From Gemmatimonadota bacterium (GTDB lineage: Bacteria > Gemmatimonadota > Gemmatimonadetes > Gemmatimonadales > GWC2-71-9): DNA of 16,969 nt. The notes below the pieces were generated by a model. That model was given only the letters and a program-made list of their open reading frames with translations. It did not search any database and had not been told where the DNA came from. The stretch lies in assembly GCA_003220985.1 (NCBI GenBank), contig QHTY01000177.1, forward strand, positions 2,294 to 19,262, given 5' to 3'. The position numbers were made by a program, and so were the translations under genes. Positions 5,684-12,057 of the stretch are shown here, piece after piece. The stretch's first letter is position 1; each line of letters begins with the position of its first letter.

Positions 5684-7242
5684 CTGACGTAGACACGCGC
5701 ATCAACTACGCCGCGCTGATCGTCATGACTACGTCGGGGATCAAGACGTTCTTCAACCTGAACCCGTTCATCAAGCTCGACGGCTACTACCTGCTGAGCG
5801 ATTACCTCGAGCTCCCCAACCTGCGCAAGCGGTCCTTCCGATATGTGGGCAGGGTCGTCAAACGACTCGTCGGCATGGGCGAGCAGATCGCGGCGGACGT
5901 GTCGCCCCGCGAGCGCTGGATTTACCTCGCGTACGGACTCCTCGGGTCGGTCACCTCGCTTTCCGTACTGGGGTACGTCGTGGTCACTGCGGGGGGCTAC
6001 CTACTCGATACCCATCAATTCGCAGGCCTCGCGGGCACCAAGTCCCGCCGCAAGCTGCGAAAGCTGTTCGGCGGAGCGGCTCGTCCAGCGGACCCGGAGG
6101 ATGACGGTGACCTGGGCGACGACGATGTTCCCGGGGACAACGGCGGTGAGCCGACCGCGCCGGCCGCGAGCGAAGCCGCTGCGCCGCCGGCGCCGGAACG
6201 GCCGCGCTGGTCGCCACGCGCGAAGTGGCTGGCCCTCGCGGGCGCGGCGGTGGCAGTGGCGGTCTTCGGCCACCTGCAGCTGCGCATCGGGGGACCGGTC
6301 ACGGTGCTCCCGGAGCAGAACGCGGATGTGCGGGCACCCGTCGATGGGATCATCGAGCAGATCTTGGTGGACGAGGGGCAGTCGGTCCGGGCGGGAGACG
6401 TCATCGCGCGGCTCTCGAACCGCGCGACCGTCGCCGAGCTGCACAAGACCGCAGCCTCGATCCAGGACACTCGTGCCCAGCTGGACAAGCTCCTAGCGGG
6501 TCCCGCCCCCGAGGAGGTCACCCTCGCCGAGGTCGCGCTGTCCCGCGTCGAGGATCGGCTGCGGTTCGCCCAGGACAACGCGGGGCGAGTGGCCCGCCTG
6601 TTCGAGACGGCGGCGGCAACGCGCCAGGAGCTGGAAGGGGCGCAAGACCAGGTCAGGATCGCGCGACACGATTCCGCCGATGCTCGTGCGCGACTCGCCC
6701 TGCTGCGTGCGGCCCAACAGCGCTTCCTCGATGGAGAAGTGAGCGCGCTGACGGTCGTCACCCCGACCTCGGGGATCGTCGCGACGCCGTCCCGCCAGCT
6801 CAAGGACCTCGTCGGCCAGCTCGTCACCCCGGGGACGCTGATCGCGAAGGTGTATGACTTCAGCACCGTAACCGCGCAGCTCGTCGTCTCCGAAAAGGAG
6901 ATCGCCGACGTCCGGGTGGATCAGCCGGTCGCGCTCCGGGTGCGCGCCTATCCCGACGTCGTGTTCCACGGGACAGTGACCGCCGTCGCGACCGAGGTGG
7001 CACCCACGACCAGCTCGCAGAGCTTCACCGGTACCCCGTCGTCCTCGACGACCCCCATCTCAACGAGCGGCGGCCCGAGCCGCGCATTCGTCGTCACCAC
7101 GCAGATCGACAATCACGACTTGCTCCTCAAGCCCGGGATGACCGGACAGGGGAAGATCTACGCCGGGCAGCGGCGCATCATCGGGCTCTTCAAGCGGCGT
7201 CTGGCCCGCACCTTCAAAGTGGAGTTCTGGTCATGGTGGTGA
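5584..7242 (+). CDS. PqqD-M50-HlyD fusion, second segment (M50 C-half and HlyD adaptor)
   Basis: Continues the broken gene in the next frame from the Trp codon at 5584 (WLFPEKSKRLW); the usable in-frame start nearest the break is GTG 5617. The first part has membrane helices and FNLNPFIKLDGYYLLSD, whose LDG Asp is the third zinc ligand of M50/S2P proteases. Next come more helices, an acidic and Pro/Ala-rich linker (DPEDDGDLGDDD region) and another helix (KWLALAGAAVAVAVFG). A HlyD/biotinyl-lipoyl domain follows (APVDGIIEQILVDEGQSVRAGD), then a coiled coil (around AELHKTAASIQDTRAQLDKL) and a beta-barrel region (TAQLVVSEKEIADVRVDQPV). The family would cut a peptide in the membrane and hand it to the periplasmic adaptor. 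Repaired, the protein would be about 777 residues. Its end overlaps the next gene by ten bases. Confidence 0.85.
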   Translation, partial: WLFPEKSKRLWVGVAGPYFELFLWALATLAWRLTDVDTRINYAALIVMTTSGIKTFFNLNPFIKLDGYYLLSDYLELPNLRKRSFRYVGRVVKRLVGMGEQIAADVSPRERWIYLAYGLLGSVTSLSVLGYVVVTAGGYLLDTHQFAGLAGTKSRRKLRKLFGGAARPADPEDDGDLGDDDVPGDNGGEPTAPAASEAAAPPAPERPRWSPRAKWLALAGAAVAVAVFGHLQLRIGGPVTVLPEQNADVRAPVDGIIEQILVDEGQSVRAGDVIARLSNRATVAELHKTAASIQDTRAQLDKLLAGPAPEEVTLAEVALSRVEDRLRFAQDNAGRVARLFETAAATRQELEGAQDQVRIARHDSADARARLALLRAAQQRFLDGEVSALTVVTPTSGIVATPSRQLKDLVGQLVTPGTLIAKVYDFSTVTAQLVVSEKEIADVRVDQPVALRVRAYPDVVFHGTVTAVATEVAPTTSSQSFTGTPSSSTTPISTSGGPSRAFVVTTQIDNHDLLLKPGMTGQGKIYAGQRRIIGLFKRRLARTFKVEFWSWW

Positions 7243-8198
7243 GCGCAGCGGCGCGCGTCGAACCCGCGCCCGTCCCGGCCCCGGCCGCCGCACCCGTCGC
7301 GGACGAGTATCTGTATTTGACCGGCCGCCCGCGGCTGCGCGACCTGGTGCGGTTCGCCAGGAGTCACGCCGTGAAGCCGCCGGACGAAAAGGCCCTGGCC
7401 GACACGTGGCACGCCGCGCACGAGCGCGTCCGCCGTCTCGAGACGGAAGAGGCCGGCTTGGCCGACAACCCCCCGATCCGCCCGCTCGGGCGGGAGTACG
7501 AGCCCCTGCTGCTGGAGCTGCTCGGCGACCCGTTGGTGCGCAACGGATTCAACACGGTGCCCACCGACGTGGCGCTGGTCGAGCTGGACCGGTTGGTCGT
7601 GTATCAGAAGCACATCGACCTGACGTACGTCCGGCAACTCACGTCCAAGCTGGGAGGAGGCGCGCCGGCCGGGACCCAAGTCTTTCGCACCTGCCTGCTC
7701 CACGATCACGACGAGGCGCCCGTGAAGTGGTCCCGCGTGAACAACGACCGGTTCGTCTTCGTGTCTTCGTCGAATGACCTGCGGTTTCTCGGGGCGGTGC
7801 CGCTACAACGCGATCAGATCAAGGACTATCCGGAACGGGGCAAGTTCGTAGGCCTCGTCGGAATCGCCGTCGGCCTCGGCTCAAATTTTATGAACGCGGT
7901 CTACGCCGAGAAGAGGCTGATCCTCAACAACGGCAGCCATCGCGCCTACGCCCTCCGCAGGCTCGGCGTCACGCACGTGCCCTGCATCATCCAGCACTGC
8001 GCGTCGCGTGACGAGGTCGATGCGGTGGCGGCGACGGAGGTGCGGAAGAATCCGGATGCCTACCTCAAGCACCCACGACCTTCCATGCTCAGGGACTATT
8101 TCGACCCCGCGCTGCATCTCGTGATGCCGGTGTATCGCCGGCTGCGCCAGGTGACGGTCCGGTTCGAGATCGAGGAAACCGCCGTGCCGGCGCTGTGA
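7233..8198 (+). CDS. ParB/sulfiredoxin-fold-like protein of the peptide cassette
   Basis: 321 residues, no signal peptide or membrane segment, so cytoplasmic. After an Ala/Pro-rich start (1-25) come a helical region and a ParB-like opening, VALVELDRLVVYQKHIDLTYVRQL (about 113-136). The motif NNGSHRAYALRRLGVTHVPCII (232-253) corresponds to the ParB/Srx nucleotide-binding box (usual form GxHRxxAxxxLG). The C-terminal PRPSMLRDYFDPAL block looks conserved-style. There is no DNA-binding helix-turn-helix and no parA nearby, so plasmid or chromosome partition is unlikely. Members of this fold bind CTP or ATP, and one (SerK) phosphorylates free serine, but the activity here is unknown. ATG 7233 overlaps the exporter stop (7240-7242) and has GTGGAG at 7219-7224, so it should be translated with the exporter. 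Confidence 0.75.
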   Translation: MVVSAAARVEPAPVPAPAAAPVADEYLYLTGRPRLRDLVRFARSHAVKPPDEKALADTWHAAHERVRRLETEEAGLADNPPIRPLGREYEPLLLELLGDPLVRNGFNTVPTDVALVELDRLVVYQKHIDLTYVRQLTSKLGGGAPAGTQVFRTCLLHDHDEAPVKWSRVNNDRFVFVSSSNDLRFLGAVPLQRDQIKDYPERGKFVGLVGIAVGLGSNFMNAVYAEKRLILNNGSHRAYALRRLGVTHVPCIIQHCASRDEVDAVAATEVRKNPDAYLKHPRPSMLRDYFDPALHLVMPVYRRLRQVTVRFEIEETAVPAL

Positions 8199-8207
8199 GC
8201 CAGCGCC
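8189..8207. terminator. Weak bidirectional hairpin between convergent genes
   Basis: GGCGCT (8189-8194) and AGCGCC (8202-8207) form a 6-bp stem with a 7-base loop. It spans the eight-base gap between the ParB-like stop (8198) and the cyclase stop (8207-8209 on the other strand). It could serve both directions, but it is short, overlaps coding ends and has no T-run. Confidence 0.3.
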
Positions 8208-9001
8208 TAGGGGGGAGGCAGCAGCGCCACGATGCGCAGTGGCCCGCCGCTGCCACCCTTGATCTTCATCGGCAGCGCAATGACGTAGGCACCCGTGATC
8301 GGCAACTGGTCCAGGTTTGCGACGTTCTCGAACGCCGGAACGTTTGATGCGAATAACCGGCGATGGACCTGGTATGTCTTGGACTGGCCGTAATCGATGC
8401 TCGGCGTGTCGATCCCCACAGCTTTGATTCTGCGCCGCACGAGCGCGCGTGCGGCGTCGAGGTCGAGTCCGGGAAAATGCAGCTCTAGTACTCCTGGCGC
8501 ACCGGTCTTCGTCGTGCGGAGGTACCGCGCGCGATCGGGCCAGCGGCTGCCCCACCCGGTTCGGATCAGCACAATCGCATCCTGCGGAATGTCGCCGTGC
8601 GCCGCCTCCCACGCCGTGATGTCGGACTGGTGCACACGATAATCGGCGCTCGAGTCGGCCTGTCGCCGGACATCGATGATCACCGCCAGGCCCATCAGCT
8701 GGCTGAGGGGAATCTGATCGGTCGTGCGTCTTTTTTCGACGAAATGGACCGGTGCGTCGAGATGCGTCCCGCCGTGCTCGGCAGCCGCGAAGTTATTCGC
8801 GGCGTAGTAGTAGCCACCGGGCGTGCGCTGCGCCGAGACGACCGTCAGGCGAAACGGTTGGGCCGTCGGCCAATAGATGGTGGTCGAATCGAAGTCGTAC
8901 GTGAGATCCACCCATTTGCCTTCGGCGAGACGACTGGCGAGCGAGGGGCCGCGGCAGGCGGTCGATAACAGGAGCAGCGCGACAATTGAAAGACGGCGCA
9001 T
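8207..9001 (-). CDS. Cyclase-family (kynurenine formamidase-like) predicted lipoprotein
   Basis: 264 residues on the minus strand. The N-terminus MRRLSIVALLLLSTAC has a lipobox with Cys at residue 16, predicting envelope anchoring, which is unusual for a family best known as cytoplasmic hydrolases. HGGTHLDAPVHF (76-87) gives the metal-binding His/His/Asp set of the PF04199 cyclase/formamidase fold. VLIRTGWGSRW, HFPGLDLDAARALV and VGIDTPSIDYGQS are further family blocks. Members open or close cyclic amides, or hydrolyse N-formylkynurenine, with Zn or Mn; the substrate here is unknown. I chose ATG at 9001 because it gives the complete signal sequence and has GGAG just upstream on the minus strand. 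The same frame stays open to 9265, but that extension lacks family features. It is divergent from the 9063 operon. Confidence 0.9.
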   Translation of the reverse strand: MRRLSIVALLLLSTACRGPSLASRLAEGKWVDLTYDFDSTTIYWPTAQPFRLTVVSAQRTPGGYYYAANNFAAAEHGGTHLDAPVHFVEKRRTTDQIPLSQLMGLAVIIDVRRQADSSADYRVHQSDITAWEAAHGDIPQDAIVLIRTGWGSRWPDRARYLRTTKTGAPGVLELHFPGLDLDAARALVRRRIKAVGIDTPSIDYGQSKTYQVHRRLFASNVPAFENVANLDQLPITGAYVIALPMKIKGGSGGPLRIVALLPPP

Positions 9002-9026
9002 GTGATCTCCGGAGAGCCGAGTTGGG

Positions 9027-9054
9027 TTGCAAGTGTACGCCGGTTCGTTAAAGT
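9027..9054 (+). promoter_or_regulatory. Possible promoter for the 9063-12007 operon
   Basis: In the 61-base gap between divergent starts, TTGCAA (9027-9032) and TAAAGT (9049-9054) are 16 bases apart and each match four of six positions of the sigma-70 consensus. The -10 lies only eight bases before ATG 9063, so the message would be nearly leaderless, which fits the absence of a clear ribosome site. Weak evidence. Confidence 0.25.
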
Positions 9055-9062
9055 TGCCAGCC

Positions 9063-9299
9063 ATGAAATCCATCCTGTGGGTCGTTCCGATCTGCTGCAT
9101 CGCGGCCTGCGGCAGCTCCGACAAGCCGAGCCAGACCGTGAACCGCGATACGCTGACGCAGCGCCAGAAGGACAGTATCCTCGCGAACTCGAAGATTCCG
9201 GGGGCTCGCGCCGTTGGCAACGCGATGCGCGCCGCCGACTCGACCAGCGCGCGGGTGCTCCGCACCGATACGGTCGCGAGAGATACGACCGAGTTCTAA
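9063..9299 (+). CDS. Small predicted lipoprotein with DSILANSKIPGA motif
   Basis: A 78-residue protein with a short signal sequence and lipobox IAAC, Cys at residue 16 (two more Cys at 11-12), so predicted to be lipid-anchored. The mature part is short, charged and without further Cys. The stretch DSILANSKIPGARAVGNAMRAADS is helical, and I remember similar short segments in several small Gemmatimonadota exported proteins; I do not know a function. ATG 9063 was chosen because it gives a complete signal peptide; upstream codons in frame (from 9027) do not. The stop overlaps the next start as TAATG (9297-9301). It is the first gene of a six-gene run ending at 12007. Confidence 0.8.
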   Translation: MKSILWVVPICCIAACGSSDKPSQTVNRDTLTQRQKDSILANSKIPGARAVGNAMRAADSTSARVLRTDTVARDTTEF

Positions 9300-9793
9300 T
9301 GCGTGCCGTGATCGGCGCCATGGGGTTGGTGGCGCTTGCCTGCGGCCCGTCCGACCCCTGCTCCGGGCATCAGTTTGACCGCCTGCGGCGCTACTCGGTT
9401 CCCTACGCGGGCCGTTGGGTGGTCGCCCGCGGCGATACGCTCACGTTCCCGGGCGCCCCGCAAATGAGTGATCGCTTCCGGCTCGGCGAGATCCTTCTCG
9501 ATACGACGACGGTGGTCGTCGGCCGGGACTGTGTGTTCCGCGGGCAGATCACGTTTCGTGTGCCGCGGCCCGACACGCTGGCCGTCAGTTGGTTCGGCCA
9601 ACCAGAGCAAGCGATCGTCAGTGGTTGGCCAGCCGACTTAGGCCCGTTCGCGGGGGTGTCGCTGGCACTCGCCGGACGTGATTCCGCAAGCGGCGCCATT
9701 CTGATCGACTCCAAGCTGGGCGTGCAGGCCCGCCCCGGCATGACGGCACGGTTCGTCGCCGGCCGGGCGCCGCGGTTATCTTCCCACCCATGA
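9299..9793 (+). CDS. Predicted lipoprotein of unknown function
   Basis: A 164-residue protein I do not recognise. The N-terminus MRAVIGAMGLVALAC gives a lipobox with Cys at residue 15. The mature part has Cys in DPCSG and RDCVFRG that could form a disulfide, and a run of short beta-like stretches (ILLDTTTVVVGRDCVFRGQITFRV). This suggests a compact secreted beta domain. The start was chosen at ATG 9299, which overlaps the previous stop by one base; the frame is open further upstream on the same strand but carries no signal sequence. The stop overlaps the next start in ATGA (9790-9793). Translational coupling on both sides indicates one operon. Confidence 0.8.
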   Translation: MRAVIGAMGLVALACGPSDPCSGHQFDRLRRYSVPYAGRWVVARGDTLTFPGAPQMSDRFRLGEILLDTTTVVVGRDCVFRGQITFRVPRPDTLAVSWFGQPEQAIVSGWPADLGPFAGVSLALAGRDSASGAILIDSKLGVQARPGMTARFVAGRAPRLSSHP

Positions 9794-10188
9794 GAGGCTT
9801 CCTCGTACGACTGCTGATCACCGCCCTGGGGCTGTGGGTCGCCGATCAGCTGCTTCCGGGCATCGCGATCACCGGCACGAGTGCGTTGATCGTCTCTGCG
9901 CTCTTGTTGGGCGTTGTGAATGCGCTCATCCGGCCGATCATATTCATCCTCACGCTGCCGCTGACCGTCCTCACATTGGGGCTATTCATCCTCGTTGTGA
10001 ACGGCATCTCGTTGGCACTGGTCGCCTGGCTGGTTTCGGGCTTCCATGTCGCGGGCCTGTGGTCGGCGACGTTGGGTGCGATCATCGTGAGTCTCACGAG
10101 CTGGGTCGCCTCGCACTTCGTGGGCGGTTCGGGACGGATCGAGCGCATGAGGCGTGTGGAGGTGACGGGCCGCCGCATCGGTGGATAG
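9790..10188 (+). CDS. Holin-4/YvlD-like four-helix membrane protein
   Basis: 132 residues with about four membrane helices: LVRLLITALGLWVADQLLP, ALIVSALLLGVVNALI, the ILTLPLTVLTLGLFILVVNGI block, and a last one near SATLGAIIVSLTSWVAS. The sequence NALIRPIIFILTLPLTVLTLG is the hallmark, from memory, of the PF04020 family annotated as mycobacterial 4TMS phage holin superfamily IV or YvlD-like. Despite the name, most members are ordinary chromosomal genes unrelated to phage lysis, and nothing else here is phage-like. The C-terminus is basic (RIERMRRVEVTGRRIGG) and probably cytoplasmic. It overlaps the preceding gene by four bases and lies 15 bases before the PLP enzyme. Confidence 0.9.
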   Translation: MRGFLVRLLITALGLWVADQLLPGIAITGTSALIVSALLLGVVNALIRPIIFILTLPLTVLTLGLFILVVNGISLALVAWLVSGFHVAGLWSATLGAIIVSLTSWVASHFVGGSGRIERMRRVEVTGRRIGG

Positions 10189-10203
10189 GGCGTTCGCGCT
10201 CGC

Positions 10204-11292
10204 ATGATCGAGGTCGAAACCCCTGCCCTGCTGCTCTATCGCGACGTGATGGAGCGCAATCTCGAGCACATGGCCGACCGCGCGAAGAAACTCGGCGTCG
10301 CGTTGCGGCCGCACATCAAGACGCACAAATGTCTCGAGCTGGGTCGTCGCCAGCAGGCGTATGGGGCGAAGGGCATTACCGTCGCCACGCTGTTCGAAGC
10401 GCAGGCTTTCGCTCGCGACGGCTTCGGCGATCTGACGTGGGCCTTCCCGCTCGACCCCACACACGTCCCGCACGTGCACCGCATCGCCCAGGATGGCGTC
10501 ACCCTGCGCGTCATTCTCGACGATCTCGACACGGCACAGGCGCTGGCGGGCAGCGGGTTGCACGTGTGGCTCAAGGTGGATTGCGGCTATCACCGCGCCG
10601 GTGTCGATCCCTCATCGCGGTACGCGCTCGCGGTGGCGCGTGAGTTGGGAGCGGAGCGCGGCCTCAGCTTCGATGGCATTCTCAGCCACTCAGGCCACGC
10701 CTATCGCACGCGCCATAGGGACGAAGCGGCACAGATCGCCGAGCAGGAACGGCAGGTCATGACCTGGTTCGCCGACCTGCTCCGCAAGGACGGCCTGCCG
10801 GTACGCGGGGTGAGTGTGGGCTCGACTCCCGCGATGACGGCCGTAAAAAGCTTGACCGGCGTCACAGAAGCCCGGCCGGGCAACTACATCTTCTATGATC
10901 GAACCATGGTCCTGATTGGATGTTGCGAGCCACAGGACGTCGCGGTCTCGGTGCTGGCGACCGTCGTGTCGCACCAGCCAGGCGCGGCACATTTCGTCGT
11001 CGACGCCGGTGCGCTCTCGCTCTCGAAGGATGTAGGGCCGGCGCACCTGGGCCTGGAGACGGCGTTCGGGGAAGTGAAGGGCCATCCCGAGCTCACGGTC
11101 GCATCCGTATCGCAGGAGCATGGCCTGATTCGCGCCGCGGCGCCCGCGGCGATCGAAGGTAAGTTCAAGGTCGGGCAACAAGTCGAAATCATTCCCAACC
11201 ATTCCTGTTTGACCGAGGCGCATTTCGACGAGTACGTCGTGATTGAAGGAGGTCGCGTTATGGACCGCTGGCACATCGAGCGTGGCCGATGA
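10204..11292 (+). CDS. D-threonine aldolase / D-serine dehydratase-like PLP enzyme (alanine racemase fold)
   Basis: 362 residues. The N-terminal alanine-racemase-type barrel carries RPHIKTHKC, with K39 as the PLP lysine. VWLKVDCGYHRAGVDP, LSHSGHAY and VSVGSTPAM match the conserved barrel motifs, and ARPGNYIFYD and VDAGALSLSKD follow. The C-terminal domain ends in IPNHSCLT with H333 and C335, the metal-binding pair of the D-threonine aldolase/D-serine dehydratase family. These enzymes cleave or dehydrate D-3-hydroxy amino acids using PLP and a divalent metal. The substrate (D-Thr, D-Ser or 3-hydroxy-D-Asp) cannot be told from sequence. No signal peptide, so cytoplasmic. The stop overlaps the next start in ATGA (11289-11292). 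Detoxification or use of D-amino acids is a family-based guess. Confidence 0.92.
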   Translation: MIEVETPALLLYRDVMERNLEHMADRAKKLGVALRPHIKTHKCLELGRRQQAYGAKGITVATLFEAQAFARDGFGDLTWAFPLDPTHVPHVHRIAQDGVTLRVILDDLDTAQALAGSGLHVWLKVDCGYHRAGVDPSSRYALAVARELGAERGLSFDGILSHSGHAYRTRHRDEAAQIAEQERQVMTWFADLLRKDGLPVRGVSVGSTPAMTAVKSLTGVTEARPGNYIFYDRTMVLIGCCEPQDVAVSVLATVVSHQPGAAHFVVDAGALSLSKDVGPAHLGLETAFGEVKGHPELTVASVSQEHGLIRAAAPAAIEGKFKVGQQVEIIPNHSCLTEAHFDEYVVIEGGRVMDRWHIERGR

Positions 11293-11576
11293 AGCTCCAG
11301 CTCCGGCATTTTTTCATCGCGCTCTTGCCGCTGATCTTTGCGCTCGCCGGCAGTTGGGGATTCGCCTTCTCGGTAGATCATTGCGGCCGATTGGTCGGAC
11401 CCATTTTTGCCCCGAAATGCCACTGGATTCAGCTCGAGTATCAACTGAAATTTCAAACCGCGGGTACGTTACTCGGCTGCCTACTGGCCGCCGTGTTGGG
11501 CGCAGCGCTGGAGCGCCGCAGTCGACGCAAAGCCGCAGCACAAGCCGTAAACGTCAACTCAGGAGGACAGCCGTGA
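11289..11576 (+). CDS. Small two-helix membrane protein, unknown
   Basis: 95 residues, not recognised. One hydrophobic helix near residues 7-25 (FFIALLPLIFALAGSWGF) and a second near 58-72 (AGTLLGCLLAAVLGAAL) flank a loop with two Cys (SVDHCGRL and APKCHW), which may pair outside the membrane. The C-terminal tail is Arg/Lys-rich (ERRSRRKAAAQ), pointing to a cytoplasmic end. It overlaps the PLP enzyme upstream (ATGA) and the next gene downstream (GTGA, 11573-11576), so it is translated within the operon. Confidence 0.75.
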   Translation: MKLQLRHFFIALLPLIFALAGSWGFAFSVDHCGRLVGPIFAPKCHWIQLEYQLKFQTAGTLLGCLLAAVLGAALERRSRRKAAAQAVNVNSGGQP

Positions 11577-12007
11577 AATCCTTACTCACGCTGATCGTGA
11601 TGGTCTGTGGCACCGGAACTCTCGCCGCCCAGGATACTACTGCTCACCCCGCTCCGGCGGCTCCCCCGGCCGCTGCGGCTCCGGCCAGCAACGCCAGCGT
11701 TGAAGCCGTCCTGGCTCGGTCGGTGGTCGATCGCGCGCCTCAGGATACGGGCACCGCCTTCCCCGACAGCGTCGGTACCGTCGTGCTGTGGATGCGCGTG
11801 ACGGGCGGGAGCGGCCAGTCGCTGCACCACGTCTGGTTCCACGGCGACGATCAGGTCGGTGACGTGTCGCTGGCGGTTGGCGGATCGCCGTGGAGAACGT
11901 GGAGCCGCAAGACGATCCCGGCTGATGCGAAGGGAGCGTGGCACGTGGAGATTCGTGACGAGGCCGGGACGGTCCTGAAGCGAATTGATTTTACCGTCGG
12001 ACAATAG
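11573..12007 (+). CDS. DUF2914-like exported protein
   Basis: 144 residues starting at GTG 11573, supported by a perfect AGGAGG (11561-11566) six bases upstream. The signal peptide (hydrophobic to about residue 17) ends in TLAAQ, a plausible signal peptidase I site. A Pro/Ala-rich linker follows (about 25-45), then a compact domain: VVLWMRVTGG, HHVWFHGDDQVGDVSLAVGG, WRTWSRKTI, GAWHVEIRDEAGTVLKRIDFTVG. This pattern matches DUF2914 as I remember it, a small beta domain of unknown function found alone or at the C-terminus of envelope proteins. It overlaps the previous gene by four bases and ends the operon before a hairpin at 12041. Confidence 0.82.
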   Translation: MKSLLTLIVMVCGTGTLAAQDTTAHPAPAAPPAAAAPASNASVEAVLARSVVDRAPQDTGTAFPDSVGTVVLWMRVTGGSGQSLHHVWFHGDDQVGDVSLAVGGSPWRTWSRKTIPADAKGAWHVEIRDEAGTVLKRIDFTVGQ

Positions 12008-12040
12008 AGACGAGACGCTGAGGGGGGGTGCACCGGCCTT

Positions 12041-12056
12041 GAAGGGTTAGCCCTTC
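12041..12056. terminator. Hairpin between convergent DUF2914 and GGDEF-EAL genes
   Basis: GAAGGG (12041-12046) and CCCTTC (12051-12056) form a perfect 6-bp stem with the loop TTAG, in the 50-base gap between converging stops (12007 and 12058). It could act on both strands. The stem is short and has no good T-run. Confidence 0.45.
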
Positions 12057-12057
12057 C

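Noticed and set aside
7233..8198. Chromosome or plasmid partition locus from the ParB-like gene
   Set aside because: There is no ParA, HTH domain or parS-like repeat, and the gene overlaps an exporter.
9790..10188. Prophage remnant suggested by the holin-like gene
   Set aside because: The PF04020/YvlD-like family is mostly chromosomal, and no integrase, endolysin or phage structural gene is nearby.
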